A stretch of DNA of 64,000 nt from Microthrix sp041394405 (GCA_041394405.1 JAWKIF010000006.1:1054001-1118000), one strand, 5' to 3'; counted from the stretch's first letter, positions 39,454 to 48,947 are shown. Notes: a model not told the origin generated them from the sequence alone. Program-made: numbers and translations.

Positions 39454-39995
39454 AGGACTCGCCGGCACACCTGTATCGACGCTTTCGCTACCACATGGGC
39501 CCCATGCCCGACCCCGAGCCCGCCGACCGCTGGGCTGCCGGGCACCTGGCGGGGGCCGAGCTGGAGCTGTTCGGAGCGATGTCGGTGCGCGACCGGGTGC
39601 ACTCGGTGGCGGTGGCTCGCCGGGTGGAGACGGCGCTTGCCTGCAGCGACGCGTCGCCGGAGGGCTGGGAACTGCGGGCGGCGCTGCTGCACGATGCGGG
39701 AAAGGCCCTCACCCCGTTGGGGGTGGCGGGCCGGGTGGTGGCATCGCTGGCCGACGGAACGGCCGTCGGAGCCTGGTTCGTCCGTCGTTCCCGCCGAGCC
39801 GACGCCCGCCCGGGTCCCCTCGCCCGCATGGGCTCCTATCTGACCTACCCCGAGCTGGGCGCGAGCCGCCTGGAGTCGATCGGCAGCCCGCGTGAGGTGT
39901 CGGCCTGGGCTCGTGAACACCACCTGTCGTCAGAGGAATGGACCGTCCCTGCGGCGGCGGGCCGGGTGTTGGCCGAGGCCGACGGCTCGGCCTGA
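39450..39995 (+). CDS. HD-domain phosphohydrolase-like protein
   Basis: 181 aa. The metal-binding HD pair is in LLHDAGKALTPLG, with an earlier His in RVHSVAVARRVETAL and a later pair in WAREHHLSSEEW, the arrangement of HD-type phosphohydrolases. The family and substrate are not determined; small stand-alone HD proteins act on nucleotides or phosphorylated signals. ATGA overlap with xerD shows coupling. No membrane span. Confidence 0.7.
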   Translation: MKDSPAHLYRRFRYHMGPMPDPEPADRWAAGHLAGAELELFGAMSVRDRVHSVAVARRVETALACSDASPEGWELRAALLHDAGKALTPLGVAGRVVASLADGTAVGAWFVRRSRRADARPGPLARMGSYLTYPELGASRLESIGSPREVSAWAREHHLSSEEWTVPAAAGRVLAEADGSA

Positions 39996-40059
39996 GCCCG
40001 ACCTCGGTTCGGGGCGGAGTCGCCGAATCCGTGCCGACCCGAGTGGGTACCATCCGCAG

Positions 40060-41298
40060 GTGCTGAGTGAGCTGCCACCGGTGAACGACCGCCGGCTCGC
40101 CGTGCGGGTCACGCCCGATGCGCTGCGGCAGATCCGCGGCGGCCACCCGTGGGTGTACGCCGACTCCATCACGTCGCTGAGCCACGCCGGAGCCTGCGGC
40201 GACCTGGCAGTGGTGTTCGATCAGCGCCGCAAGTTTGCCGCCATCGGCCTGTACGACCCCCGGTCGCCCATCGCCCTGCGGATCGTCCACGTGGGCACGC
40301 CGCAGCCGATCGACCAGGCGTGGTGGCAGGGCCGGGTGGAGGCGGCCGAGGAACTCCGCCGGCCGTTGGTGGAGGCCGAAACGGGGGATCGTCCCGCCTA
40401 TCGGTTGATCAACGGCGAGAACGACCGACTGGGCGGCTTCGTCGCCGACCGCTACGGCGACACCCTGGTGGTGAAGCTGTATTCACCGGTGTGGTTCCCT
40501 CACCTTGGACAGCTGGTGGTGGCGCTGCGGCGGGTCACCGGGGCCTCGTCGGTGGTGCTTCGGCTGGCCCGCACGGTGGCCGCCGGCGCAACGTTCGGGC
40601 TGAGCGACGGCGACGTGATCGCCGGCCAGCTGCCCGATGTTCCGGTGCGCTTCACCGAGGGTGGCCTGAGCTTCGAGGCCGACGTTCGATCCGGCCAGAA
40701 GACGGGTCACTTTCTCGACCAGCGGGCCAACCGGCTTCGGGTGGGCCGGCTCGCCGCCGGCGCCGACGTGCTGGACCTCTTTGCCTCCACCGGGGGCTTC
40801 ACCGTTCACGCAGCAGCGGGGGGCGCCCGTAGCGTGCACAGCGTCGACCTGTCGGCCCCAACGCTGGCCGCCACCAAGGGGAACCTGGCACTGAACGCCC
40901 ATCGGTCCGAGGTGGCGGCGTGCCGGTGCACCAGCCAGGTGGGTGACGCCTTCGAGGTGATGAGCGCGTTGGCCCGCTCCGGTGCCCACTACGACGTGGT
41001 GGTGGTCGATCCGCCGTCGTTCGCTCAGAAGCAGGCCAGCGTCGACGGTGCCGTGCGGGCCTACGCCCGGCTGACCCACCTGGCCCTGCCCCTCGTGCGT
41101 TCCGGCGGGGTGCTGGTGCAGGCATCCTGTTCCAGCCGCATCCCGGAGAACGTGTTCTTCGACACGGTGCTGCGTGCTGCGGCGCTGGCCGGCGTCGAGT
41201 TGGCCCAGATCGACCGCACGGGGCACGACGTCGACCATCCCGTCACCTTCCCCGAGGGCGCCTACCTGAAGACCGGGTACTGGCGCGTCGACCCGTAG
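40060..41298 (+). CDS. PUA-type class I rRNA large-subunit methyltransferase (RlmI-like)
   Basis: SAM-dependent RNA methyltransferase, 412 aa. An N-terminal PUA domain (about 8-85, with IRGGHPWVYADSI) precedes a central domain with RLINGENDRLGGFVADRYGD, as in RlmI. The methyltransferase core has RSGQKTGHFLDQRANR, VLDLFASTGGFTVHAA (SAM motif I) and VVVDPPSFAQKQ (motif IV, NPPxF-like), followed by VQASCSS. E. coli RlmI methylates C1962 of 23S rRNA; the same target is an inference. TACCAT at 40048-40053 lies six bases before GTG 40060, favouring that start; GTG 40081 is possible. Confidence 0.85.
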   Translation: MLSELPPVNDRRLAVRVTPDALRQIRGGHPWVYADSITSLSHAGACGDLAVVFDQRRKFAAIGLYDPRSPIALRIVHVGTPQPIDQAWWQGRVEAAEELRRPLVEAETGDRPAYRLINGENDRLGGFVADRYGDTLVVKLYSPVWFPHLGQLVVALRRVTGASSVVLRLARTVAAGATFGLSDGDVIAGQLPDVPVRFTEGGLSFEADVRSGQKTGHFLDQRANRLRVGRLAAGADVLDLFASTGGFTVHAAAGGARSVHSVDLSAPTLAATKGNLALNAHRSEVAACRCTSQVGDAFEVMSALARSGAHYDVVVVDPPSFAQKQASVDGAVRAYARLTHLALPLVRSGGVLVQASCSSRIPENVFFDTVLRAAALAGVELAQIDRTGHDVDHPVTFPEGAYLKTGYWRVDP

Positions 41299-41305
41299 GG
41301 GCCGG

Positions 41306-42100
41306 TCACACCGCCAGGTCGCGTCGATCGAACATCGGCACCGATGCGGCAAACACGGCGAGGCCCACAAGCGGCATGGCAACGACCATCAGCGGGAGGG
41401 TGGGCGCCAGGGGCCCTCCGGAGATGGCCTGGTAGAAGGGGGAGAACTTCACGTACGGCCGAAGCGAGTCCAGCAGCTGCCCGGCCACGTAGAGGACGTA
41501 GGAGGCACCGGCGAATCCGGACGCCACCCCGATGGCCAGGCCCCGCCGACCGGTGGCGGCGCTGACGGCCAGGGCGACCAGCCCAAATTCGGTGCCCAGC
41601 AGGAACATGGCCGCAGCGCCGTTGACCCCGTCGATCAACGCAATGCCCAGACCGAAGATCGCGGACGACAGCCAGGTGCTGAGCAGCAACACCAGGCTCA
41701 GCGCCGCCACGCCAACGACCAGCCCGGCCGCCTTCTCCACCACCATCGTGGTGCGGGGCAGCGGCATGGTGGCCAGCACCTCGAGGGTGCCGCCCTCTTC
41801 CTCCGCTGCCACCAGGCGGGCGCCGCGGCCGATGGCGTAGACGGCGAACATGATGGGCAGCATCAGGCTGAACACCTCGGCGTTGAGAAACCCGACGGCT
41901 GTGGACATGTCGGCGACGTTGAACACCTCCATCAGCCCCTTGGGGTATTGCTCCATGATGGCCTCGAAGTCGATGTCGGAGAACGAGGGCCACATGGCCG
42001 ACATGACCAGCACCGTGCCGCCGACACCGGCGCCCCATCCGAGCAGCCCGCGTCGCTGATCGGCCACGGTCTTGGCGAATACGGCGCCGGTCCCGCTCAT
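41306..42100 (-). CDS. ABC-2 type transporter permease
   Basis: 264-aa membrane protein with about six spans, forming an exporter with the ATPase encoded just upstream. The cytoplasmic segment RLVAAEEEGGTLEVLATMPLP is the ABC-2 permease signature around the coupling helix. The start ATG overlaps the ATPase stop by four bases. Substrate unknown; two-gene systems of this kind often export lipids or drugs. Confidence 0.82.
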   Translation of the reverse strand: MSGTGAVFAKTVADQRRGLLGWGAGVGGTVLVMSAMWPSFSDIDFEAIMEQYPKGLMEVFNVADMSTAVGFLNAEVFSLMLPIMFAVYAIGRGARLVAAEEEGGTLEVLATMPLPRTTMVVEKAAGLVVGVAALSLVLLLSTWLSSAIFGLGIALIDGVNGAAAMFLLGTEFGLVALAVSAATGRRGLAIGVASGFAGASYVLYVAGQLLDSLRPYVKFSPFYQAISGGPLAPTLPLMVVAMPLVGLAVFAASVPMFDRRDLAV

Positions 42101-43029
42101 GTTTGCTCCTTGCGCTCGTGGGCTTCGTCCTCGTAGTACTGGAGGAAGACCCCCTCGAGGTCCACCTCGTTGGACACCATCCGCTCGATGCCGAACGGGG
42201 CGGCCACCCGCAGCAGCTCGGCCATGGACCCCTCCACCACCACCTCCACGGCGGCTCCCAGCGGCGCCACACGCACGACCCCGTCGATGGCCCCCAACTG
42301 GGCCTGCGAAGGTTGTGAGCCCTCGGTGAAGCGCAGCTCCACCCGGCGCCTGGTGCGGGCCTTCAGGTCGTTGATGTCGGACACCGTGGCCAGGCGACCC
42401 CGGCGGATGATGGCCACCCGGTCGGCCGCCTCCTCCACCTCGGCCAGGACGTGCGACGACAGAAACACGGTGCGGCCGGCGTCTCGTTGCTCCGCCAGCA
42501 GCTCCAGGAACACCCGCTGCATGAGAGGATCGAGCCCCTGGGTGGGCTCGTCCAGGATCAGCAGGTCGGGCCGGTGCATCATCGCCTGGATCAGTCCCAC
42601 CTTCTGCCGGTTGCCGTGGGAGAGCGCGCCGATGGCCCGGTGGAGGTCCACCTCGAATCGTTCGGCCAACACACCCACGTGGTCGTCGTCGACGTCACCC
42701 CTCAGGTCCGCAAGGAACCTCAGGTAGCGCTCGCCGGTCATGTCGTTGTAGGCCGCAAAGTCGCCGGGCAGGTAGCCCACCCGCCTGTGGACCTCGGTGC
42801 GTTGGCCAACCGGGTCGAGCCCCAGCACCGATGCGCTGCCGGCGGTGGGCCGGATCAACCCCAGCAGCATGCGGATGGTGGTGCTCTTGCCGGCGCCGTT
42901 GGGGCCGAGGAAGCCAAACACGCAGCCGCTGGCCACCTCCAGATCGAGGTCCTCGAGCGCCACGGTGTCGCCGAAGTGTTTGGTGAGGCCGCTCGTGCAG
43001 ATCGCAGCGCTGCTGTTGGGAGGTGACAT
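42097..43029 (-). CDS. ABC transporter ATP-binding protein
   Basis: 310 aa. Walker A GPNGAGKST at about 43-51, the Q-loop near YLPGDF, the signature ALSHGNRQKVGLIQAM (in place of LSGGQ), Walker B LLILDEPTQGLDP and the switch His in SSHVLAE. The C-terminal ~90 residues form a DUF4162-like regulatory domain typical of drug-export ATPases such as DrrA. Start ATG 43029 is the first with a sensible N-terminus. Transcribed divergently from the D-aminoacylase-like gene. Confidence 0.88.
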   Translation of the reverse strand: MSPPNSSAAICTSGLTKHFGDTVALEDLDLEVASGCVFGFLGPNGAGKSTTIRMLLGLIRPTAGSASVLGLDPVGQRTEVHRRVGYLPGDFAAYNDMTGERYLRFLADLRGDVDDDHVGVLAERFEVDLHRAIGALSHGNRQKVGLIQAMMHRPDLLILDEPTQGLDPLMQRVFLELLAEQRDAGRTVFLSSHVLAEVEEAADRVAIIRRGRLATVSDINDLKARTRRRVELRFTEGSQPSQAQLGAIDGVVRVAPLGAAVEVVVEGSMAELLRVAAPFGIERMVSNEVDLEGVFLQYYEDEAHERKEQT

Positions 43030-43231
43030 CCGGGCCTGGCCGCATTCGGAGAGGGGGTGGGACCAAGCGAGTCTCGCACCCGATCGACCCCAATCCCAGG
43101 GCACGAAGTCACCGGCCCGTCGACTGGGCCCCGGCCGGCCCCACCGCCGCGCCGGTGGGCACCGCCGATCTCGTATCCTGCGGGGGCGGCCACGGACCCA
43201 CCGACCGCCCACGACGAGGGGACACCTGCCC

Positions 43232-44971
43232 ATGAGCGCGATCATCCGGGGTGGCACGGTGTTCAGCGGCGAGGACAGGCCCCCGATCGACGCGGACGTG
43301 GTGGTGGGCGACGACGGTCGGGTGGAGGCCATCGGCCCGGGGCTGGCTGCGCCCGAGGGCGCCCAGGATCTTGATGCCACCGGCTGTTGGGTGACCCCCG
43401 GATTCATCGACCTGCACACCCACTACGACGCCGAGCTCGAGGTGACCCCCGCGCTCTCCGAGTCGCTGCGGCACGGGGTCACGACCGCCCTGATCGGTTC
43501 CTGCGGGTTGTCGCTGGTGGTGGGCGAACCCGACGACCTGGCCGACACGTTCTGCCGGGTCGAGGGCATCCCGCACTCGGTGGTCAAGCCGTTGCTGGAG
43601 GAGATCGTCGACTGGAAGGGCCCCGCCGACTATGTCGCGCACCTGTCGTCGCTGCCGCTGGGCCCGAACGTGGTGGGCATGGTCGGGCACTCCACCATTC
43701 GGTCACACGTCTTGGGCCTGGGGCGCAGCCTCGACTCGGCGGTGCGGCCCGACCAGGGCGAGCTCGATGCCATGGGACGGCTGGTGGAGGAGGGCCTGGA
43801 CGCCGGCTTGCTGGGGCTCTCGGTCAACCTGTTGCCGTGGGACAAGATGGGCGGCGAGCGCTATCGAAGCCGCCCCACCCCGTCGGTGTTCGCCCGCTTC
43901 GCCGAGTACCGGGCGCTGGCCGATGGGCTGCGCCGACGCGATGCGGTCTTCCAGGCCATCCCCAACCTGCAGACTCGCTGGAGCATCGGCCCGCTGTTGG
44001 ACATGAGCCGTCCCCGCGAGCATCGGCGCCTGCGCACCTCGCTGTTGACCCTGATGGATGCCCCGCCGGCGCTTGGCGCGTATCGGGCCATGGCCGCCCT
44101 GGCCAACCTCTACAACGACCGGCTGGGGGCGCAGGTGCGATTCCAGGCGTTGCCCACGCCCTTCGACATCTACACCGACGGTATCGAGAACCCGGTGTTC
44201 GAGGAGTTCGGCGCCGGCACCGAGGCGCTGCACCTGGAGAACGTCGAGGCCCGGCGCCAACTGATGGGTGCCCCGGCATATCGCAAGGCGTTCCGGGCCC
44301 AATGGACCTCCAAGTTGGCCTCCCGCGCGTATCACCGCAACCTGTCGGAGGCCCGCATCGTGTCGGCCCCCGACGAGACCTTGGCCAGCCGGACCTTCGC
44401 CGAAGTTGCCGCCGAGCGAGGCCAGGATCCGCTGGACACCTTCCTCGACCTGCAGACCGACTACGGCAACGACCTGCGCTGGTACACGGTGGTGGCCAAC
44501 GCCGATCCGGCCAAGCTGGAGTGGATCATGGCGCACCCCGCCGCCATGATCGGCTTCTCCGACGCGGGTGCCCACCTGCGCAACATGGCCTTCTACAACT
44601 TCCCGTTGCGCATGCTGAAGCGGGTGCGCGACGCCGAGCTGGCCGGCGCCGCCTTCATGACGGTGCAGCGGGCGGTGCACAAGCTGACGGCCGACATCGC
44701 GGACTTCCACCGCATCGACGCGGGCCGCCTGGCACCAGGACGGCGGGCCGACCTGGTGGTGATCGACCCCGAACGGCTCGACGAGACCGTCGAGGAGGTG
44801 CACGAGGCGCCCATGCAGGGCTTCGGCGACCTCAACCGCCTGGTGCGTCGCAACGACGACACGGTCCGCGCCGTGATGGTGAACGGGCGCGTGGCGTGGC
44901 GGGGCGGCTCGGGTGCCGATGATCTGGGCAGCGCCCATCACTACGGCCAGGTTCTGCCCCTGGGAGGTTGA
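43232..44971 (+). CDS. N-acyl-D-amino-acid deacylase family amidohydrolase
   Basis: Urease-superfamily zinc amidohydrolase, 579 aa. DLHTHYDAELEVTP carries the first metal-binding His pair; SFLIGSCGLS-type and GMVGHST segments follow, FSDAGAHLRN is the Asp-containing end motif, and LAPGRRADLVVIDPE closes the composite barrel. Length and motifs fit the D-aminoacylase/dihydroorotase-like group (usually 480-580 aa). The ATG has GAGGGG before it. A TATCCT near 43174 could be its -10. The actual substrate is not fixed by sequence. Confidence 0.83.
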   Translation: MSAIIRGGTVFSGEDRPPIDADVVVGDDGRVEAIGPGLAAPEGAQDLDATGCWVTPGFIDLHTHYDAELEVTPALSESLRHGVTTALIGSCGLSLVVGEPDDLADTFCRVEGIPHSVVKPLLEEIVDWKGPADYVAHLSSLPLGPNVVGMVGHSTIRSHVLGLGRSLDSAVRPDQGELDAMGRLVEEGLDAGLLGLSVNLLPWDKMGGERYRSRPTPSVFARFAEYRALADGLRRRDAVFQAIPNLQTRWSIGPLLDMSRPREHRRLRTSLLTLMDAPPALGAYRAMAALANLYNDRLGAQVRFQALPTPFDIYTDGIENPVFEEFGAGTEALHLENVEARRQLMGAPAYRKAFRAQWTSKLASRAYHRNLSEARIVSAPDETLASRTFAEVAAERGQDPLDTFLDLQTDYGNDLRWYTVVANADPAKLEWIMAHPAAMIGFSDAGAHLRNMAFYNFPLRMLKRVRDAELAGAAFMTVQRAVHKLTADIADFHRIDAGRLAPGRRADLVVIDPERLDETVEEVHEAPMQGFGDLNRLVRRNDDTVRAVMVNGRVAWRGGSGADDLGSAHHYGQVLPLGG

Positions 44972-44996
44972 CCCGTGGGGTGTTCGTGGCCGCCGG

Positions 44997-45644
44997 CTAC
45001 TGCAGGGCGCCGCAGCGGCCGCCGTCGACCGGGACGGCGGCCCCGGTGATGAACGAGGCGGGTTCCGAACACAGGAAGGCGGCGACCTGCCCGAAGTGGT
45101 CGGCGTCGCCGACATGGCCCATCGGCACGTCCGTGGCGGCCCGGCTGAGGTCGCCCCCAGAGAGGCTTCGCAGTCGCACCGTGTCGTGTCAGCCGGGTTG
45201 GATGGAGTTGACCGTGACCCCGTCGGCGGCCACCTCCAGCGCCAGCGACTTGAGGAAGCCGGTGGCCCCCGCTCGGGCCATCGTGGACAGCATCAGCATG
45301 GGGGTGGGCTGGCGAACGGTGGCGGAGGTGATGGCGAGCACCCGGCCCCACCCCGCATCACGCATGGCCGGGACGGCGGCCTCGCACATGCCCACGGTCG
45401 ACAGCGCGTTCAGCTCGAATGCCCGGGCGTACTCCTCGGGTGAGGTGCTGTGAAAGCCCCCCGCGGGCGGGCCTCCGGCGTTGGCCACCAGGATGTCGAT
45501 GCCTCCGAGCGCCTCGGCAGCGTCGGCGACGAAGCGTCGGCCGCCCTCCATGGTCGACACGTCGGCCCGAATTCCGACGGCGTCGCCCAGCTCGCTCAGC
45601 GCCTCGACCGCCACCGCCGGGAGGGGTGCGTCGGCCGGTCGCCC
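44997..45644 (-). pseudogene. Decayed short-chain dehydrogenase/reductase
   Basis: Remnant of an SDR. One reading frame runs from directly after the trpS stop, through ALGGIDILVANAGGPPAGGF, LAITSATVRQPTP and EVAADGVTVNSIQPG, hits TGA at 45189-45191, and continues in the same frame with LRSLSGGDLSRAATDVPMGH and PASFITGAAVPVDGGRCG. The N-terminal ~45 residues with the TGxxxGxG cofactor loop are absent, replaced by trpS sequence. The TGA sits where relatives have Arg in PGRxxT, so CGA to TGA is likely. The usual YxxxK is already absent in the remnant (LSTMARAG), as in one SDR subfamily. Confidence 0.78.
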
Positions 45645-46673
45645 TCAGGTGCGGAGCGTGCCGAGTCGTTCCCAGACCCGGCTCATGACGTTGCTCGCCT
45701 GAGCGGTGGCGCGCTCGGTGCCCAGTGCCAGGCGCCGGCGGACCTCGCCCGGATCGGCCTCCAGTTCGGCCACCCGGGCCTGGATCGGGGCGAGCAGTTC
45801 GATGACCGCCTCGGCGGTGGCCGCCTTGAGGTCGCCGTACCGTTCGATGCCCTCGGCGGCGGCCTCCGGGGTTCGGCCGGTGGCCGCGCCGAGGATCGAG
45901 AGCAGGTTGGAGACGCCGGGTTTGGCTGCCACGTCGAAGCGAACCTCGGTCTCCGAGTCGGTGACGGCCCGCTTGAACTTCTTGGTGATCGCAGCGGGGG
46001 AGTCGCTGAGGTAGACGACGCCCGCCTCGGAGTCGGCGGATTTCGACATCTTGTTGGTGGGCGCCTGCAGGTCCATCACCCGGGCGCCCGCCTGGGCCAG
46101 CGTCGCCCGGGGAATGACGAACGTGTCGCCGTAGCGGGAGTTGAACCGGTTGGCCGCATCCCGGGTCAGCTCGACGTGCTGTCCCTGATCGTGGCCAACC
46201 GGCACCTCGGTGGTGTCGTACAACAGGATGTCGGCCGCCATCAGCGCCGGGTAGGTGAACAGTCCGGCGGAGATGAACCCGTCGCCGGACTCGGCGCGGC
46301 TGCGCTTCTCCTTGAACTGGGTCATGCGGCTGAGTTCGCCGAACGCCGTGACCGTCTGCATCACCCACGCCAGTTCGGCGTGCTGGGGCACCGTCGATTG
46401 CACAAAGAACACGCACTTGTCCGGGTCGAGCCCGACGGCGAACAGGCTGGTGGCCAGCTCCAAGGAAGCCTGTCCGATCTCGCCGGGTGCCTTGGGAGTG
46501 GTCAGGGCGTGCAGGTCGACCACGCAGTAGATGGCATCTGTCCGGTCCTGCTCGGCCACCCAGCGCAGGTTGGCCCCCAACAGGTTGCCCAGGTGCAGCG
46601 CCCCGGAGGGCTGGATGCCGGAAAACACCCGGGGTCGGTCGGTGCCCTTGGGCGCGGTCGGGGAGGGGGCCAT
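45645..46673 (-). CDS. trpS: Tryptophanyl-tRNA synthetase
   Basis: Class I synthetase charging tRNA-Trp, 342 aa, close to the family norm. FSGIQPSGALHLGNLLGA contains the HIGH-like motif; VGHDQGQHVELTRD and the exact KMSKS (TNKMSKSAD) are present. The TGA stop is in the same frame as the SDR remnant that follows. On the other side scpA starts divergently; both promoters lie in the roughly 95-base gap. Confidence 0.95.
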   Translation of the reverse strand: MAPSPTAPKGTDRPRVFSGIQPSGALHLGNLLGANLRWVAEQDRTDAIYCVVDLHALTTPKAPGEIGQASLELATSLFAVGLDPDKCVFFVQSTVPQHAELAWVMQTVTAFGELSRMTQFKEKRSRAESGDGFISAGLFTYPALMAADILLYDTTEVPVGHDQGQHVELTRDAANRFNSRYGDTFVIPRATLAQAGARVMDLQAPTNKMSKSADSEAGVVYLSDSPAAITKKFKRAVTDSETEVRFDVAAKPGVSNLLSILGAATGRTPEAAAEGIERYGDLKAATAEAVIELLAPIQARVAELEADPGEVRRRLALGTERATAQASNVMSRVWERLGTLRT

Positions 46674-46681
46674 GGGCGGGG

Positions 46682-46711
46682 ACGCTACCCAATTGGCCCG
46701 GGCCCGCCCAA
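46682..46711 (-). promoter_or_regulatory. Candidate trpS promoter (leaderless layout)
   Basis: On the minus strand TTGGGC (46706-46711), 18 bases, then TAGCGT (46682-46687). Eight bases separate the -10 from the trpS ATG, with no Shine-Dalgarno sequence. Confidence 0.45.
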
Positions 46712-46760
46712 CGAGTTCAGGCGTTTGGGCCGCGGTCGACGAACGCGAACTACGTCGGTG

Positions 46761-46766
46761 TAGTCT
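46761..46766 (+). promoter_or_regulatory. Candidate -10 box of scpA
   Basis: TAGTCT lies seven bases before GTG 46774 and one base before ATG 46768. This spacing favours a leaderless message starting at GTG 46774. The -35 match is poor. Confidence 0.4.
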
Positions 46767-46773
46767 GATGGGC

Positions 46774-47547
46774 GTGAGCTACGAGGTGACAACCCCGGTC
46801 TTCGAGGGACCGTTCGACCTGTTGTTGCACCTGATCCTGTCGCATCAGGTGGACATGTACGAGGTGTCGCTCACCGCCATCGTCGATGCATACCTGGCGG
46901 AGCTGTCCAACATGGAGCGCTTCAACCTGGACGTCACCACCGAGTTCCTCCTGATCGCCGCAACGCTGGTCGAGCTGAAGGCACGTAGCCTGCTGCCTGC
47001 CGACGAGGGCGTCGATCTGGACGACGAGCTGGCGCTGTTCGAGGAGCGGGATCTGCTGCTGTCCCGGCTGCTGGACGCCAAGACGTTCAAAGACGCCGCC
47101 CGCGTGCTGGAGGCGCTCGGCGCCCGGGCCGCCCTGTCGGCCCCTCGCCGCAGCGGCCCCGAGGAGCGATTCTGGGGGCTGGCCCCGGATCTGCTGGAGG
47201 GTGTGAGCCCCCTGGAGCTCCGTCGCGCCTACCTGGCGGCGCTGGCGCCCAAGCCGAAGCCCACGGTGGACCTCAGTCACGTCGCCTCCATCCGGTTCAC
47301 GGTCACCGACGTGGTGCGGTCCCTCACCGAGGAGTTGCCCAGCGCCGGGCGCGTCCGCTTCCGCCAGCTCACGGCCTCGTTGGTGGACCGGGTTGAGGTG
47401 GTGGTGCACTTCCTGGCCATCCTCGAGCTCTTCAAGCAGGGCCGGGTGGAGCTCCTCCAGGCCCGGACGTTCGGCGACATCGACATCACCTGGGTAGGAA
47501 GCGACGCTCACGTGGACCTGGCGTCGGTGGACAGCTATGACGGCTGA
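46774..47547 (+). CDS. scpA: Segregation and condensation protein ScpA
   Basis: Kleisin subunit bridging SMC heads in the chromosome-organising SMC-ScpAB complex. 257 aa. The N-terminal helix has VFEGPFDLLLHLILSHQVDM, the kleisin signature, followed by TTEFLLIAATLVELKARSLL; the C-terminal winged helix has VVVHFLAILELFKQGRVELLQ. GTG 46774 gives MSYEVTTPVFEGP, the usual length before the signature; ATG 46768 adds two residues. It overlaps scpB by 11 bases, as Rv1709-Rv1710. Confidence 0.92.
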   Translation: MSYEVTTPVFEGPFDLLLHLILSHQVDMYEVSLTAIVDAYLAELSNMERFNLDVTTEFLLIAATLVELKARSLLPADEGVDLDDELALFEERDLLLSRLLDAKTFKDAARVLEALGARAALSAPRRSGPEERFWGLAPDLLEGVSPLELRRAYLAALAPKPKPTVDLSHVASIRFTVTDVVRSLTEELPSAGRVRFRQLTASLVDRVEVVVHFLAILELFKQGRVELLQARTFGDIDITWVGSDAHVDLASVDSYDG

Positions 47548-48127
47548 GCCGCCCGACCAGTCGGCCACCGAGGTGCGCCGGGCGCTGGAGGCCCTCATCA
47601 TGGTCAGCGAGCAACCCGCAGCAACCGGCCTGTTGGCCGAGTTGCTGGAGGTGCCGCAGAACGAGGTGGACCGGGTGGCCACCGAGCTGGCCGCCGAGTT
47701 CGAGGCTCGCAACAGCGGGTTCGTGTTGGTGCAGGTGGCGGGTGGTTGGCGTTTCGAGAGCCACCCCGACTGCGCCCCCTACGTGGAGCGATTCGTGTTG
47801 GAGGGCCAATCCACCCGGTTGTCGGCCGCCGCCCTGGAGACGCTGGCCATTGTGGCCTACAAGCAGCCGATCTCGCGGGCACAGGTGAGCGCGGTCCGCG
47901 GGGTGAACGCCGATGGGGTCATCCGCACCCTGGTGCAGCGGGGATACATCGACGAGATCGCACGCGACCCCGGCCCCGGCCAGGCCGTGCTGTTGGGAAC
48001 CACCCGGGAGTTCCTCGAACGCCTCGGGCTGAACAGCCTCGACGAGCTGCCGGGCGTCGCGGACTTCGTGCCCGGGCCCGAGGTGGCGGAGGCCTTGGAG
48101 CGGGGCCTGGCTGCGGAGGGGGAGTGA
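47537..48127 (+). CDS. scpB: Segregation and condensation protein ScpB
   Basis: Winged-helix partner of ScpA, 196 aa. EVRRALEALIMVSEQPA opens the first winged helix; LSAAALETLAIVAYKQPISRAQV and LVQRGYIDEIARDPGPGQAVL mark the second and are the family's most conserved parts. The acidic C-terminus ends in the rluB start (GTGA overlap). Confidence 0.94.
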   Translation: MTAEPPDQSATEVRRALEALIMVSEQPAATGLLAELLEVPQNEVDRVATELAAEFEARNSGFVLVQVAGGWRFESHPDCAPYVERFVLEGQSTRLSAAALETLAIVAYKQPISRAQVSAVRGVNADGVIRTLVQRGYIDEIARDPGPGQAVLLGTTREFLERLGLNSLDELPGVADFVPGPEVAEALERGLAAEGE

Positions 48128-48936
48128 CCGATGACGGTCCCCAGCGGGTTCAGAAGGTGCTCGCCCGCGCGGGCGTGGCCAGCCGGCGGGTGGCCGAGGA
48201 CCTGATCGCGGCCGGTCGGGTCAGGGTTGACGGCAAGTTGGTGGTGCTGGGCAACCGGATGGACCCGGCCACACAGCTTCTGGAGTTGGATGGCGCGCCC
48301 ATTTCGCTTGCCCCCGGATTGGTGCACTACCTGCTGAACAAGCCCACCGGCGTGATCTCCACCGCATCGGACCCGCAGGGCCGACGCACGGTGGTGGACC
48401 TGGTGCCCGACGAACCCCGGGTGTTTCCGGTAGGTCGCCTGGACGGCGATACCGAGGGGTTGTTGTTGCTGACGAACAACGGCGAGCTGACACACCGACT
48501 GACCCATCCCTCCTACGGCGTGGAGAAGGAATACCTGGCGGAGGTGGAGGGAACCCTGAGCTCCGGCCAACTGCGCCACCTGCGGGAAGGCGTCGAGCTG
48601 GACGACGGGATGACCTCGCCCGCCAAGGCGTCGCAGCCATCGCCGGGCATGGTGCGCCTGACCATCCACGAGGGGCGCAACCGGCAGGTGCGACGCATGC
48701 TTGACGCCGTCGGCCATCCGGTGCGCCGGCTGGTGCGCACTCGGGTGGGGCCGCTCAGCGATCGAAACCTGGCCCCGGGCGCGTGGCGACACCTGAGCGA
48801 GGACGAGCTGCGCGAGCTGGAGCGGGCGGTGAGCGGCAACGAGGCCCCAGTCAGCCGCGCCGAGCGGCGCGCGGCGGCGCAAGCGTCTCAGGCGGCGGAG
48901 CGCCCGGGCGACGACCAGCCGCGGGTCGAGCGGTAG
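48124..48936 (+). CDS. rluB: rRNA pseudouridine synthase, RluB/RsuA family
   Basis: Converts uridine to pseudouridine in rRNA (RluB: 23S U2605 in E. coli). 270 aa: N-terminal S4 domain (RVQKVLARAGVASRRVAEDL), HYLLNKPTGVISTASDP, the catalytic Asp in VGRLDGDTEGLLLLTN, and NRQVRRMLDAVGHPVRRL. The C-terminal ~35 residues are disordered and basic. The scpA-scpB-rluB order is conserved from Actinobacteria to Firmicutes. Confidence 0.93.
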   Translation: MTDDGPQRVQKVLARAGVASRRVAEDLIAAGRVRVDGKLVVLGNRMDPATQLLELDGAPISLAPGLVHYLLNKPTGVISTASDPQGRRTVVDLVPDEPRVFPVGRLDGDTEGLLLLTNNGELTHRLTHPSYGVEKEYLAEVEGTLSSGQLRHLREGVELDDGMTSPAKASQPSPGMVRLTIHEGRNRQVRRMLDAVGHPVRRLVRTRVGPLSDRNLAPGAWRHLSEDELRELERAVSGNEAPVSRAERRAAAQASQAAERPGDDQPRVER

Positions 48937-48947
48937 GCTCGCCCGCC

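Noticed and set aside
45189..45191. TGA as a selenocysteine or read-through codon in the SDR
   Set aside because: The gene also lacks its cofactor-binding start, and no selenocysteine hairpin was seen; a nonsense mutation is simpler.
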